Shown: positions 44,043 to 53,053, numbered from the stretch's first letter. The stretch: 64,000 nt of DNA from Candidatus Butyricimonas faecavium (GCA_944321125.1 CALUKD010000004.1:62001-126000); one strand, 5' to 3'. Numbers and translations: made by a program. The notes: generated by a model not told the origin, from the sequence alone.

Positions 44043-46250
44043 ATGAAAGAGACTTTCCAAGTTTTGGGCATGAGTTGTGCTGTTTGCGCTTTGAATGTGG
44101 AAACAACACTTAGGGCTCAAGAGGGGGTTTACGAGGCAAAGGTGAATTTTGCCGGTTCAACTGTTTTAGTGGATTATAATCCGCAGGTGATTACCCCTGT
44201 GGAACTTCAAAAAGCCGTGGAGGCTGCCGGTTACGAGCTAGTAGTGGAAAATACGGAGGATACGGATCAGGCAGATCGTTTGCAACGGGAGGAGTTTCTC
44301 GCGTTAAAGCGAAAGACAATTGGGGCTATTGTTTTGGCGATACCCGTGTTCGTGATCGGTATGTTTTTTATGCATATGCCTTATGGTAACTGGATTATGA
44401 TGGCTTTTACCATTCCGGTAATGGTATTTTTCGGGCGTGGCTTTTTTGTTCATGCCTATACGCAGTTAAAACACGGGCGTGCGAATATGGATACGTTGGT
44501 GGCAGTTAGTACAGGCGTGGCTTTTTTGTTCAGTCTATTCAATACGGTTTGGCCGGAATATTGGACGAGTCGGGGACTGGAGGCTCACGTGTACTACGAG
44601 GCTGCGGCGGTGATTATTGCTTTGATTCTATTGGGGCGTTTGCTGGAGGCAAAAGCCAAATTCAGTACTTCGACGGCGATTAAGAAATTGATGGGGTTAC
44701 AGCCTAAAACGGTGACTAAAATCCTTGTCGACGGTAGCGAAGAGCAGGTGCCGATTCGTGAAGTGGAAGTAGGGGATATTTTGGTTGTGAAACCGGGGGA
44801 GAAAATTCCGGTGGATGGAGAAGTGACGGAAGGGGGTTCTTTTGTCGATGAGAGTATGATTACCGGGGAGTCAATTCCCGTGGAGAAGGTGAAAGGGCAA
44901 CTTGTATATGCCGGGACGATAAACGAGAAAGGAAGTTTTCGTTTCCGTGCCGATAAGGTTGGGGGAGAAACCGTGTTAGCTAATATTATCCGGATGGTGC
45001 AGGAGGCGCAGGGAAGTAAAGCTCCCGTACAGAAGCTGGTGGATCGTATTGCCGGAATTTTTGTTCCGGTGGTGATGGGGATTGCTCTGATTACGTTTAT
45101 CGTGTGGATGTTGATAGGAGGTGACCTTGCTTTCACTCATGCTTTGCTGACATCCATTACGGTATTGGTTATTGCTTGCCCGTGTGCGTTGGGGTTGGCT
45201 ACGCCAACGGCGATCATGGTCGGGATAGGTAAAGGGGCGGAACATAATATACTGATCAAGGATGCTGAGAGTTTGGAACTGATGTATCGGGTGAATGCGA
45301 TTGTGCTGGATAAGACTGGAACGATCACAGAGGGAAAACCTGTCGTGACGGATATTTATTGGGCAGAGGAATCGGAGAACGATCGTTATCGATCCATCCT
45401 GTTGGAGATCGAACGACGTTCGGAACATCCGTTGGCAGATGCCGTGGTACAGAAATTCAAGGGGAGTGCCACGGACGAAATATCAGTTTCGGATTTCGAG
45501 AATCAGACCGGTAAAGGGGTGACTGCAAAAGTTGGGGATAAGATATATCTTGTCGGGAACCGGACTTTGCTGGATGTGAACCATGTCGTTTTAGGTGATG
45601 ATAACGAGAAACTTGCTGTCCGGTGGGAAGGAGACGGTAAAACGGTTGTCTTTTTTGCCGGAGAGGAACGGGTTTTGGCTTTGATTGCCATTGCCGATAA
45701 AATTAAGGAGAGTTCTCGTCAGGCGGTAGCGACGTTACATGAAAAAGGAATCGACGTTTATATGCTGACCGGGGATAATGCTTTGACGGCTCGTGCTGTG
45801 GCAGATCAGGTGGGTATTCGTCATTTTAAGGCTGAGGTGATGCCGGGAGAGAAGGCTAATTTCGTGGAGGCTTTGCAGCATGAGGGGAAAGTGGTGGCTA
45901 TGGTGGGAGATGGAATTAACGATTCGCAGGCATTGGCACAGGCTGACGTGAGTATTGCCATGGGAAAAGGGTCGGATATTGCCATGGATGTGGCAAAAGT
46001 GACTTTGATTACTTCCGACTTGAACGTGATTCCTCGTGCTATCGCACTTTCGCATCAAACGGTGCGGGCAATTCGACAAAATTTGTTTTGGGCGTTTATT
46101 TACAATATAGTTGGTATTCCTTTAGCGGCAGGGGTGTTGTACGGGATCAACGGGTTTTTACTCAATCCGATGATTGCGGCAGCCGCTATGGCTTTCAGTT
46201 CGGTGTCCGTGGTGACTAATAGTTTAAGGATTAAATGGAAAAAATTGTAG
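44043..46250 (+). CDS. copA: Copper-exporting P1B-type ATPase
   Basis: CopA pumps Cu(I) out of the cytoplasm. The protein has one N-terminal metal-binding domain (GMSCAVC), membrane helices, the TGES actuator loop (MITGESIPVEK), the transport-site CPC motif (IACPCALG), phosphorylation motif DKTGTITEGKP, SEHPLADAV in the nucleotide domain, MLTGDN, and GDGINDSQALAQADVSIAMG. The C-terminal helix carries MAFSSVSVVTNSLR, as in Cu(I) pumps. The ATG at 44043 gives the usual opening MKETFQVLGMSC; an in-frame ATG at 44022 adds 7 residues. It leads a set with the small HMA protein and yaaA. Confidence 0.94.
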   Translation: MKETFQVLGMSCAVCALNVETTLRAQEGVYEAKVNFAGSTVLVDYNPQVITPVELQKAVEAAGYELVVENTEDTDQADRLQREEFLALKRKTIGAIVLAIPVFVIGMFFMHMPYGNWIMMAFTIPVMVFFGRGFFVHAYTQLKHGRANMDTLVAVSTGVAFLFSLFNTVWPEYWTSRGLEAHVYYEAAAVIIALILLGRLLEAKAKFSTSTAIKKLMGLQPKTVTKILVDGSEEQVPIREVEVGDILVVKPGEKIPVDGEVTEGGSFVDESMITGESIPVEKVKGQLVYAGTINEKGSFRFRADKVGGETVLANIIRMVQEAQGSKAPVQKLVDRIAGIFVPVVMGIALITFIVWMLIGGDLAFTHALLTSITVLVIACPCALGLATPTAIMVGIGKGAEHNILIKDAESLELMYRVNAIVLDKTGTITEGKPVVTDIYWAEESENDRYRSILLEIERRSEHPLADAVVQKFKGSATDEISVSDFENQTGKGVTAKVGDKIYLVGNRTLLDVNHVVLGDDNEKLAVRWEGDGKTVVFFAGEERVLALIAIADKIKESSRQAVATLHEKGIDVYMLTGDNALTARAVADQVGIRHFKAEVMPGEKANFVEALQHEGKVVAMVGDGINDSQALAQADVSIAMGKGSDIAMDVAKVTLITSDLNVIPRAIALSHQTVRAIRQNLFWAFIYNIVGIPLAAGVLYGINGFLLNPMIAAAAMAFSSVSVVTNSLRIKWKKL

Positions 46251-46280
46251 CTATTATATAAACCAATAAAAGAAAGCAAC

Positions 46281-46496
46281 ATGGAAAAGAAATTCAAATT
46301 TAAGACAACATTGAAATGCAGTGGCTGTGTATCGAAAGTCACTCCATTTTTGAACAGTTTGAGAGATGTGACGGAGTGGAGCGTGGATTTGCAACATCCG
46401 GATAAGGTACTGACTGTTATGCTGAAGACCGGAGATACGTATTCGGTCAGAAAAGCCTTCGAGAGTGCTGGGTATAAGATTGAAGAATTCAGATAG
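46281..46496 (+). CDS. Small heavy-metal-associated (HMA) domain protein, CopZ-like
   Basis: A soluble single HMA domain of 71 residues with the metal-binding CSGC at Cys13/Cys16 and a ferredoxin-like beta-alpha-beta pattern. It lies 30 nt after copA and 3 nt before yaaA. It is likely a cytosolic copper carrier or a partner of CopA. The CxxC is preceded by TTLK rather than the usual GM, so the metal and the direction of transfer are less certain than the fold. Confidence 0.85.
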   Translation: MEKKFKFKTTLKCSGCVSKVTPFLNSLRDVTEWSVDLQHPDKVLTVMLKTGDTYSVRKAFESAGYKIEEFR

Positions 46497-46499
46497 GCT

Positions 46500-47261
46500 A
46501 TGTTGGTTATTTTATCACCGGCCAAGACCATGAATATGTCTGTGGTGGGACAAGAGCTTCCGGGTACTACCCCGGAGTATGCGGAAGAGGCGGAATATTT
46601 GGCAGATCAGATGCGACGTTTTTCTGCGTCTGAGTTAGAGAAAATGTTGAAGATTAGTCCTAAGCTGGCGGCAGAGAATTACGAACGTTATCAGAGATTC
46701 GGATTGCTTTCGAATCCTCGTAAACAGGCTTTGTTGGCTTATAACGGGAGTGTGTTCAAAGCTATTGATCCGGCTTCTTTTTCTTTGGAGGATTTGAAGT
46801 ATGCCCAAGATCGTGTTCGGATAATCTCGACGCTTTATGGTTTGGTGCGTCCGTTGGATTTGATTCAGGCTTACCGGATTGCATTTGCCGTGAAGTTGGA
46901 CGGGAGGAACCTGTATGATTATTGGGAATCGAAGTTGACTAATCCATTATTGGAAGACGTGCGTAAGGTTGGAGGGATTATGGTAAATCTAGCCAGTATG
47001 GATATTCAAGGAGCGTTGAAGATGGACAAGCTGAGGAAAGAGGTGAGGGTGATTACACCGGAATTTCAGGAATGGCGGGATGGTAAATACGAGACAGTTC
47101 GCACGTATGCCAAAATTGCACGGGGCACGATGACGAAATACATCGTGATGCACCGTGTCGAGGAACCCGAAGAGTTGAAAGCTTTCAATTGGGACGGGTA
47201 TACGTTTAACTCTGATCTCTCGGACGAGGAACATTATTTCTTTACCCGAATAAGGAAGTAA
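46500..47261 (+). CDS. yaaA: Peroxide stress protein YaaA
   Basis: A 253-residue member of the YaaA (UPF0246/DUF328) family, opening MLVILSPAKTMN and carrying RVRIISTLYGLVRPLDLIQAYR, YWESKLT and the C-terminal DEEHYFFTR block. E. coli YaaA lowers free iron and limits DNA damage during peroxide stress; a DNA-binding role has been proposed. It starts 3 nt after the HMA gene, which suggests co-expression of copper export and oxidative-stress protection, a logical pairing since both metals drive radical formation. Confidence 0.94.
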   Translation: MLVILSPAKTMNMSVVGQELPGTTPEYAEEAEYLADQMRRFSASELEKMLKISPKLAAENYERYQRFGLLSNPRKQALLAYNGSVFKAIDPASFSLEDLKYAQDRVRIISTLYGLVRPLDLIQAYRIAFAVKLDGRNLYDYWESKLTNPLLEDVRKVGGIMVNLASMDIQGALKMDKLRKEVRVITPEFQEWRDGKYETVRTYAKIARGTMTKYIVMHRVEEPEELKAFNWDGYTFNSDLSDEEHYFFTRIRK

Positions 47262-47396
47262 AACGGAAAGAGTTGCAGGTACATATTTCATGTTGCCTCC
47301 CAGTCTGTAACTTTTTCTAAAATATTTGGTTCGGAAAGAAACAAAAAAGGTCTTTTACAGGTATATCTATCGTGTAATAATTAATCTGGTTTACCT

Positions 47397-48146
47397 ATGA
47401 AAGAACGAGAGATAGAACCGGGAACACCCGAAATCAATAAAAAGTATTCCATTGTAGTTGATAGAAAAGGACCTTATCTGGTGTATGGTCATCCACTTTT
47501 AAAGCAACAGTTTATCGTACAGAATGAAGAAGGAAATTCGTGGGCGTACCGGGATGGGAGTGAGTATGATATGAATGACGAACCCACGGCTTTATGTCGT
47601 TGTGGGGCTTCTGCCAATAAACCGTATTGTGACGGGGCACACTTGAATACGAATTGGAACCCCTCGTTGACTGCCGATAATATTGCTTTATTGAAAGATG
47701 CTGATGTCGTTGATGGGCCCACGCTTGAGTTGACGGATAACGAGAAGTATTGTGCTTTTGCCCGTTTCTGTGATGCTTACGGGAAGGTTTGGAATTTAGT
47801 GGAGGAATCTGATGATTCGGAGGCTAGGGAGTTGACAATTCGGGAGGCTAATTATTGTCCGGCGGGGCGTTTGAAGGTTTGGGATAAAGATAAATGGGAA
47901 TTTATTGAAAATAAACTGGCTCCATCGTTAGTACTGTTGGAAGATCCGCAAGAGCGTTGTAGCGGTCCTTTGTGCGTGCGGGGCGGAATTCCGATTGATG
48001 ATACGGAGGGTGTGAGGTATGAGCTTCGTAACCGGGTCACATTATGTCGTTGCGGGGCTTCATCGAACAAGCCTTTCTGTGACGGGACACACGTGAGTAT
48101 TCGTTTCCGGGACGGGTTACCGGGACCGCATGACGGGATAAAGTAA
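47397..48146 (+). CDS. Double-CDGSH iron-sulfur protein
   Basis: The protein of 249 residues has two CDGSH-type [2Fe-2S] sites, each with Cys3-His ligation: C-x-C-x8-C-x3-H at about 67-82 (CRCGASANKPYCDGAH) and 217-232 (CRCGASSNKPFCDGTH). The middle part (about 115-200) has further cysteines in KYCAFARFCDAYG, NYCPAGRL and ERCSGPLC, resembling the divergent 4Fe-4S mono-cluster region found in such proteins. A role in electron transfer or iron-sulfur/redox sensing is likely; no substrate is known. The gene follows the copper/peroxide set on the same strand. Confidence 0.88.
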   Translation: MKEREIEPGTPEINKKYSIVVDRKGPYLVYGHPLLKQQFIVQNEEGNSWAYRDGSEYDMNDEPTALCRCGASANKPYCDGAHLNTNWNPSLTADNIALLKDADVVDGPTLELTDNEKYCAFARFCDAYGKVWNLVEESDDSEARELTIREANYCPAGRLKVWDKDKWEFIENKLAPSLVLLEDPQERCSGPLCVRGGIPIDDTEGVRYELRNRVTLCRCGASSNKPFCDGTHVSIRFRDGLPGPHDGIK

Positions 48147-48544
48147 AATGATCTGAATCTGTAAATTAACTCATCTGGAGAATATTGTTCTCGATATAAC
48201 TATGACCATGTTATAAAGTAGGTATCATGTACTTATAAAATTATAAATACCTAATATCTGATTACAATATTTTGCATTTATAATAGGAGCGGAGTAGGAA
48301 GAGGATAGGAGCGGAATGGGAGCGGCTCGCAATATGATAAAAGTTTGATGCAAGATTAGTAACGTTATTTTACCTTATTTGGAATTTCGCTTTTCCCGAA
48401 TTAACCTCGTTTTCCGAACCTAAATATGCGAGTATCCATGAAAAGATATTTTATATTGGATTTTATTTTTTCAATCGTTCTTAACATTTATTGTTTGTTG
48501 GCATGATATTTGTTGATTACTTGTGGAATCAATAAAGTTGTAGG
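48147..48544. other. Gene-free region upstream of the steroid cluster
   Basis: No gene is visible. Positions 48283-48330 are G-rich with three copies of the word GGAGCGG (taggagcggagtagg, taggagcggaatggg, gagcggctcgc), otherwise AT-rich. The word TAGGAGCGG also occurs at window position 8-16. A promoter candidate for the cluster lies at 48494-48525. Confidence 0.45.
48494..48525 (+). promoter_or_regulatory. Possible promoter of the steroid/bile-acid cluster
   Basis: TTTG (48494-48497), a 20-nt spacer and TACTTGTG (48518-48525), one base off TAnnTTTG. It would give a 15-nt leader before the ATG at 48545. Confidence 0.35.
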
Positions 48545-49306
48545 ATGGATGTATTTCATATTTTTCTAGCCGTGATGACCGGAATGGCAGTTGTTGTCTT
48601 CGTAGCCTTGTATTTCGTGAAAGCGGGTTATGGTATGTTTTTCGATGCCAAGTGGGGACGACCGATAGATAACCGGATGGGTTGGGTATTGATGGAAGCA
48701 CCTGTTTTTATTGCGATGGCATTCTTCTGGTATTTTTCGGATAGGAGATGTGAGTTGGTGCCGTTGATATTCTTTGTTTTTTTCGAGATTCATTATATGC
48801 AACGTTCGTTTATTTTCCCGTTATTATTAAAAGGAAAGGGAAAAATGCCGTTGGGAATCATATTGATGGGAATTACTTTTAACGTGTTGAATGCGTGTAT
48901 GCAGGGGGGATGGATATTCTATTTTGCTCCATCGGATCTTTATACCCCGGGGTGGCTGACATCGCCGCAGTTTATTATCGGAACGATATTGTTTTTTATC
49001 GGGATGTACATGAATATCCAATCGGACCATATCATTCGTCATTTGCGGCGTCCTGGTGATACGGGGCATTATTTGCCCAAGGGCGGGATGTTTCGTTACG
49101 TGACTTCCGCGAATTATTTTGGCGAGATTGTTGAATGGATCGGTTTTGCAATTCTCACGTGGTCACTTTCCGGAGCCGTCTTTGCCATCTGGACGTTCGC
49201 TAATTTAGTACCGAGAGCTAATACAATTTATCACAAATATTTAGGGATGTTCGGGGACGAGGTGAAAAAACGTCGTCTTAAACGAGTGATTCCTTTTATA
49301 TATTAA
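48545..49306 (+). CDS. Steroid 5-alpha-reductase family membrane protein
   Basis: An integral membrane protein of 253 residues with about 6 hydrophobic helices. The C-terminal half carries the signature of the steroid 5-alpha-reductase family: MFRYVTSANYFGEIVEWIGFA, NLVPRANTIYHKYLGMF and a terminal RRLKRVIPFIY. These enzymes use NADPH to reduce the C4-C5 double bond of 3-oxo-delta4 steroids to the 5-alpha (allo) form. Its gene leads a cluster with an Old Yellow Enzyme homologue (4-nt gap) and two SDRs, the set expected for making allo- and iso-bile acids or related sterols. Family call is firm; the exact steroid is inferred. Confidence 0.88.
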   Translation: MDVFHIFLAVMTGMAVVVFVALYFVKAGYGMFFDAKWGRPIDNRMGWVLMEAPVFIAMAFFWYFSDRRCELVPLIFFVFFEIHYMQRSFIFPLLLKGKGKMPLGIILMGITFNVLNACMQGGWIFYFAPSDLYTPGWLTSPQFIIGTILFFIGMYMNIQSDHIIRHLRRPGDTGHYLPKGGMFRYVTSANYFGEIVEWIGFAILTWSLSGAVFAIWTFANLVPRANTIYHKYLGMFGDEVKKRRLKRVIPFIY

Positions 49307-49310
49307 GAAT

Positions 49311-50537
49311 ATGACACGAGAATCCAAGTTATTCACGCCATTGACAATCGGACCGCTGACTTTGCGTAACCGAACAATACGGGCAGCGGCATTCGAGGGG
49401 ATGTGTCCGGGAAATGCACCTTCGGAAATGTTACATGATTACCATCTTTCAGTGGCCCGAGGAGGAATCGGGATGACCACGATTGCTTATGCGGCTGTTG
49501 TTCGTAGCGGTTTATCGTTTCCTCATCAATTGTGGTTGAGGCCGGAAATCCTTCCGGAATTGCGACAGCTCACGGATGATATACATGCCACGGGTGCGGC
49601 TGTATCCATCCAGATCGGACATTGTGGGAATATGTCGCATAAGGGTATCTGTGGTTGCATGCCTATATCTGCTTCAAGTGGTTTTAATATATATTCGCCG
49701 ACATTGGTGCGGGGTATGAAGAAAGAAGAAATCGTGGGGATGGCAAAAGCGTTTGGACGGGCCGTGAATATGGCTAGGGAAGCGGGTTTTGATGCTGTGG
49801 AGGTTCATGCTGGGCACGGGTATCTGATCAGCCAGTTCCTTTCTCCTTACACGAACCATCGGAAGGATGAGTTCGGGGGATCGTTGGAGAACAGGATGCG
49901 GTTTATGCGTATGGTGATGTCGGAGGTGATGGAAGCGGCAAGGGATGATATGGCTGTGTTGGTGAAGGTGAATACCCGGGATGGATTCCGGGGAGGTATG
50001 GAAGTGCCGGAGTGTATAGAGGTGGCCAAGGCATTAGAAGCGGCAGGAGCTCATGCTTTGATTTTGAGTGGCGGTTTCGTTAGCCGGGCTCCAATGTACG
50101 TGATGAGGGGAGCTATGCCTATCCGTAGTTTGACATATTACATGAAACAATTCTGGTTACCAATCGGAGTTCGGATTGCCGGACATATGATGATTCCGAC
50201 GGTACCGTTTAAAGAAGCTTATTTTTTTGAAGATTCGTTGAAGTTCAGGGAAGCCGTAAAGTTACCTCTCGTGTATGTGGGTGGATTGCTTTCTAGGGAA
50301 AAGATAGATATGGTGCTAGACGCTGGGTTTGAGGGGGTTTCTATGGCTCGTGCCTTGTTGAATGAACCGGATTTCGTGAATCGGATGGCAAGGGAGGAGA
50401 ATGCCCGGAATGCTTGTGAACATGCGAATTATTGTATTGCCCGTATGTATTCCCGGGAGATGGCCTGTCATAAGCATATTCCGGATTTACCCAAAAAGTT
50501 ATTGAAAGAATTGGAATCTGTTTCAAAGAAAAATTGA
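49311..50537 (+). CDS. Old Yellow Enzyme-family NADH:flavin oxidoreductase (candidate steroid delta4 5-beta-reductase)
   Basis: A single-domain FMN TIM-barrel oxidoreductase of 408 residues: LFTPLTIGPLTLRNR at the start, the IQIGHCGN strand, AREAGFDAVEVHAGHGYLISQFLSP, and the phosphate-binding end VYVGGLLSREK with GVSMARALLNEPDF. Unlike 2,4-dienoyl-CoA reductase types it lacks the C-terminal FAD/NAD domain, but three cysteines (CEHANYC-x10-C) remain where such proteins hold a 4Fe-4S cluster. Homologues in bile-acid metabolism reduce delta4 bonds, often to the 5-beta form. Location after the 5-alpha-reductase gene supports a steroid substrate; stereochemistry is an inference. Confidence 0.85.
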   Translation: MTRESKLFTPLTIGPLTLRNRTIRAAAFEGMCPGNAPSEMLHDYHLSVARGGIGMTTIAYAAVVRSGLSFPHQLWLRPEILPELRQLTDDIHATGAAVSIQIGHCGNMSHKGICGCMPISASSGFNIYSPTLVRGMKKEEIVGMAKAFGRAVNMAREAGFDAVEVHAGHGYLISQFLSPYTNHRKDEFGGSLENRMRFMRMVMSEVMEAARDDMAVLVKVNTRDGFRGGMEVPECIEVAKALEAAGAHALILSGGFVSRAPMYVMRGAMPIRSLTYYMKQFWLPIGVRIAGHMMIPTVPFKEAYFFEDSLKFREAVKLPLVYVGGLLSREKIDMVLDAGFEGVSMARALLNEPDFVNRMAREENARNACEHANYCIARMYSREMACHKHIPDLPKKLLKELESVSKKN

Positions 50538-50550
50538 AATGTGGTAATCT

Positions 50551-51372
50551 ATGGAAGTACAGAATCTGTCTAGCGTTCATCCGGTTGCCATTGTTACGGG
50601 AGCCAGTTCGGGAATCGGTTTGGCGTATTCCCGGGAGTTATGTGCCCGGGGATATGATGTTGTGATGGTCAGTAACGAAGAAGAACGCCTTACGCAATGT
50701 GCCGGAGAGCTATCGCAAACGTACGGGGTGCAGACGTGGCCTCTTTACATGGATTTATCACTACCGGATGCAGCGGAACATTTGCATGGTTTCTGTGTGG
50801 CATTGGGATTACAGGTGGAAGTGCTGGTGAATAATGCCGGTATTTTCCGGTTTGAACATATCGTGAATCTTTCTGTAAGTGTTGTGCAGACTATGTTGAT
50901 GTTACATATGAATACGGTTGTGCTGCTTTGTCGTTATTTTGGGGAGGATATGAGGAAACGGGGAAAAGGATATATCCTCAATATGTCTTCTATGTCGGCT
51001 TGGTTTCCTTATCCAGGAATTTCATTATATGCTTCCACAAAGTGTTTTTTGAAAAGCTTTTCCCGGGCTTTTCGATTGGAGATGCTTGATTACGGGGTGA
51101 ACGTTACCACGGTTTGTCCGGGAGCGGTTGCTACCGATTTATATAATTTACCCCTTCATTTGCAACGGTTGGCCGTACGAATCGGCGTAATGATGAAACC
51201 AGACACACTTGCTCATCGTGCAATTAATGGAATGTTTCGTCACCGAGCCCAAATGATTCCGGGGGTAATTAATTACTTTTTTATCGGTTTCCTATTCTTT
51301 TTGCCTTATGGGGTAGTAAGGTGGACGATGAAGAAGGTGAAAAGAGCAATTGAAAATGAAAGAATCAATTAA
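50551..51372 (+). CDS. Short-chain dehydrogenase, candidate hydroxysteroid dehydrogenase (1)
   Basis: A classical SDR of 273 residues with the nucleotide motif TGASSGIG, NNAGI, the catalytic Ser in NMSSMSAW and Tyr/Lys in YASTK. The extended C-terminus with hydrophobic YFFIGFLFFLPYGVVRW suggests membrane association, as in some 17-beta-HSD/DHRS proteins. SDRs oxidise or reduce hydroxyl groups of steroids among many substrates; a 3-hydroxysteroid dehydrogenase role is inferred from the neighbouring 5-alpha-reductase and OYE genes (13-nt gap). Direction and alpha/beta preference cannot be read from sequence alone. Confidence 0.85.
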   Translation: MEVQNLSSVHPVAIVTGASSGIGLAYSRELCARGYDVVMVSNEEERLTQCAGELSQTYGVQTWPLYMDLSLPDAAEHLHGFCVALGLQVEVLVNNAGIFRFEHIVNLSVSVVQTMLMLHMNTVVLLCRYFGEDMRKRGKGYILNMSSMSAWFPYPGISLYASTKCFLKSFSRAFRLEMLDYGVNVTTVCPGAVATDLYNLPLHLQRLAVRIGVMMKPDTLAHRAINGMFRHRAQMIPGVINYFFIGFLFFLPYGVVRWTMKKVKRAIENERIN

Positions 51373-51483
51373 TTTATGAATTATGATTTGCGATTAAAAA
51401 AGAGTCTGTTAGTGGGTGGGAAATCACCTAATCTAAAATCATAAGTCAATAAATTAGTTGGATTTAAAATCATAGAATCTAAA
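51373..51483. repeat. Repeat-word leader between the two SDR genes
   Basis: The 111-bp gap consists of ttatgaattatgatttgcgatt and then aatctaaaatcataagtcaataaattag..aaaatcatagaatctaaa, which touches the ATG at 51484. The same word (aatcataaatctaaa before ATG) precedes the phosphoesterase gene at 9045. Confidence 0.5.
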
Positions 51484-52350
51484 ATGAACAAAGGATTGTT
51501 TATCATCACCGGGGCCAATGGCGGTATGGGAAAGGCAATCACGAGGACGATTGCCGGGACAGGGGTTCCCGTGATTATGGCTTGTCGGAATCTTGAACGG
51601 GCGGCAGGGGTGAGGGATGAAATTGTGCGGGAGACAGGAAACGGGCGGGTGGAGTTGCATCAATTGGATTTAGCGTCGATCGCTTCAATTCGTTCTTTTG
51701 TTGACGGGTTGAATGGACGGGAGATTAGTGTGTTGGTGAATAATGCTGGAATCATGTGTCGAGACTTTTCGACAACGGAGGATGGGGTGGAGACGACAGT
51801 GGGGGTGAATTACGTGGGGACTTGGGTGTTGACGAATTGGTTACTTCCGAATATGGGAAGAAGTGGAAGGGCTCGAATTATAAACACGTCATCGGTTACT
51901 TGTAAGATGGGGGAAGTCGGGGATCACTTCTTTAAATTGGATCCAGAACATTATCGTCGTTTTAAGGCTTATCCCAACTCAAAATTGGCAGTGCTGATGT
52001 TCACTACTGAACTGGCCCGGCGGTTACAGGGGCGTGCGATTACCGTAAATGCCGTTGATCCGGGAGTGGTGAATACGGGTATGATTACTATGCACAAGTG
52101 GTATGACCCTTTAGCGGATATTTTTTTTCGTCCGTTTATTAAATCTCCTGAACGAGGAGCGATGACAGCTATACTCTTGGCAACTTCCGATCGGTACGTG
52201 AATATATCGGGAGGTTTTTTCAGAAATAAACGTCAGGTGGGATTACCCAAAACAGCTCTTGATGTTGAGGCTTGTCGGAAATTGTGGTTGCAGACGGAGC
52301 AATTCGTGGCTGAGCTTGTGCGCTCAAAATTTAAAAAGGGAGAAAATTAA
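51484..52350 (+). CDS. Short-chain dehydrogenase, candidate hydroxysteroid dehydrogenase (2)
   Basis: A second SDR, 288 residues, of the retinol-dehydrogenase/WWOX-like subtype. It shows TGANGGMG, CRNLERA (arginine favours NADP), NNAGIMC, NTSSVTCK, the YPNSK active site and VDPGVVNTGM. Together with the first SDR it could carry out the oxidation and re-reduction at C3 (alpha to keto to beta) needed to make iso-bile acids or isoallo forms. The gene is separated from SDR 1 by a repeat-word spacer and may be expressed somewhat independently. Family call firm, substrate inferred from context. Confidence 0.83.
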   Translation: MNKGLFIITGANGGMGKAITRTIAGTGVPVIMACRNLERAAGVRDEIVRETGNGRVELHQLDLASIASIRSFVDGLNGREISVLVNNAGIMCRDFSTTEDGVETTVGVNYVGTWVLTNWLLPNMGRSGRARIINTSSVTCKMGEVGDHFFKLDPEHYRRFKAYPNSKLAVLMFTTELARRLQGRAITVNAVDPGVVNTGMITMHKWYDPLADIFFRPFIKSPERGAMTAILLATSDRYVNISGGFFRNKRQVGLPKTALDVEACRKLWLQTEQFVAELVRSKFKKGEN

Positions 52351-52383
52351 GGTGAAATAGAAGCTTTTAATTTTCAGCTTTCT

Positions 52384-52391
52384 TATCTTTG
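52384..52391 (+). promoter_or_regulatory. Promoter -7 box for nth
   Basis: TATCTTTG, exact TAnnTTTG match, about 20 nt before the nth ATG; -33 box weak. Confidence 0.45.
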
Positions 52392-52411
52392 TAGGCAAAG
52401 AAATTAATATT

Positions 52412-53053
52412 ATGCGATTAGAGGAAAGATACGATAAGGTGTTAGCATGGTTCCGAGAACGTATGCCGGTAGCTGACACGGAATTACAGTACAAAAATCC
52501 CTTCCAGTTGTTGGTAGCGGTAATTTTGTCGGCACAATGTACCGATAAACGGGTGAATATGGTGACCCCCGCTTTGTTCGAGAAATTTCCAGATGCTGCG
52601 TCCATGTCCAAGGCAAGCGTGGAGGAGATTTTCGAGTTAATAAAATCTATCTCTTACCCGAATAATAAATCCAAGCATTTGTCAGCGATGGCAAAAAAGT
52701 TGATGGAGGATTTCAATGGCGTTGTCCCGGATGATTTCGAGTTGCTGCAAACATTGCCAGGGGTAGGGCGTAAGACTGCGAATGTCATGGAAGCGGTGGC
52801 TTTTAAGCGTCCGGCCATGCCTGTTGACACGCACGTTTTCCGGGTTGCTGATCGCATAGGGTTGGTAACTGGGGCTAAAACACCATTGGAGACGGAAAAA
52901 CAACTTGTGGCGAATATTCCTGCCGAATGGTTATCCACGGCTCATCATTGGTTGATATTACACGGAAGGTATGTTTGCGTGGCAAGAAAACCGAAGTGTG
53001 AAGAGTGCGGAATTTCTGAATGGTGCAGATATAATCAAAAAAAGCTGTCTTGA
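52412..53053 (+). CDS. nth: Endonuclease III (DNA glycosylase/AP lyase)
   Basis: Endonuclease III removes oxidised pyrimidines and cleaves the abasic site. The 213-residue protein has the SAQCTDKRVN helix, the helix-hairpin-helix LPGVGRKTAN with catalytic Lys121, Asp139 in PVDTHVFRV, and a C-terminal [4Fe-4S] site C-x6-C-x2-C-x5-C (CVARKPKCEECGISEWC). Normal length. Transcribed from its own promoter and ended by a hairpin that overlaps its stop codon. Confidence 0.97.
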   Translation: MRLEERYDKVLAWFRERMPVADTELQYKNPFQLLVAVILSAQCTDKRVNMVTPALFEKFPDAASMSKASVEEIFELIKSISYPNNKSKHLSAMAKKLMEDFNGVVPDDFELLQTLPGVGRKTANVMEAVAFKRPAMPVDTHVFRVADRIGLVTGAKTPLETEKQLVANIPAEWLSTAHHWLILHGRYVCVARKPKCEECGISEWCRYNQKKLS

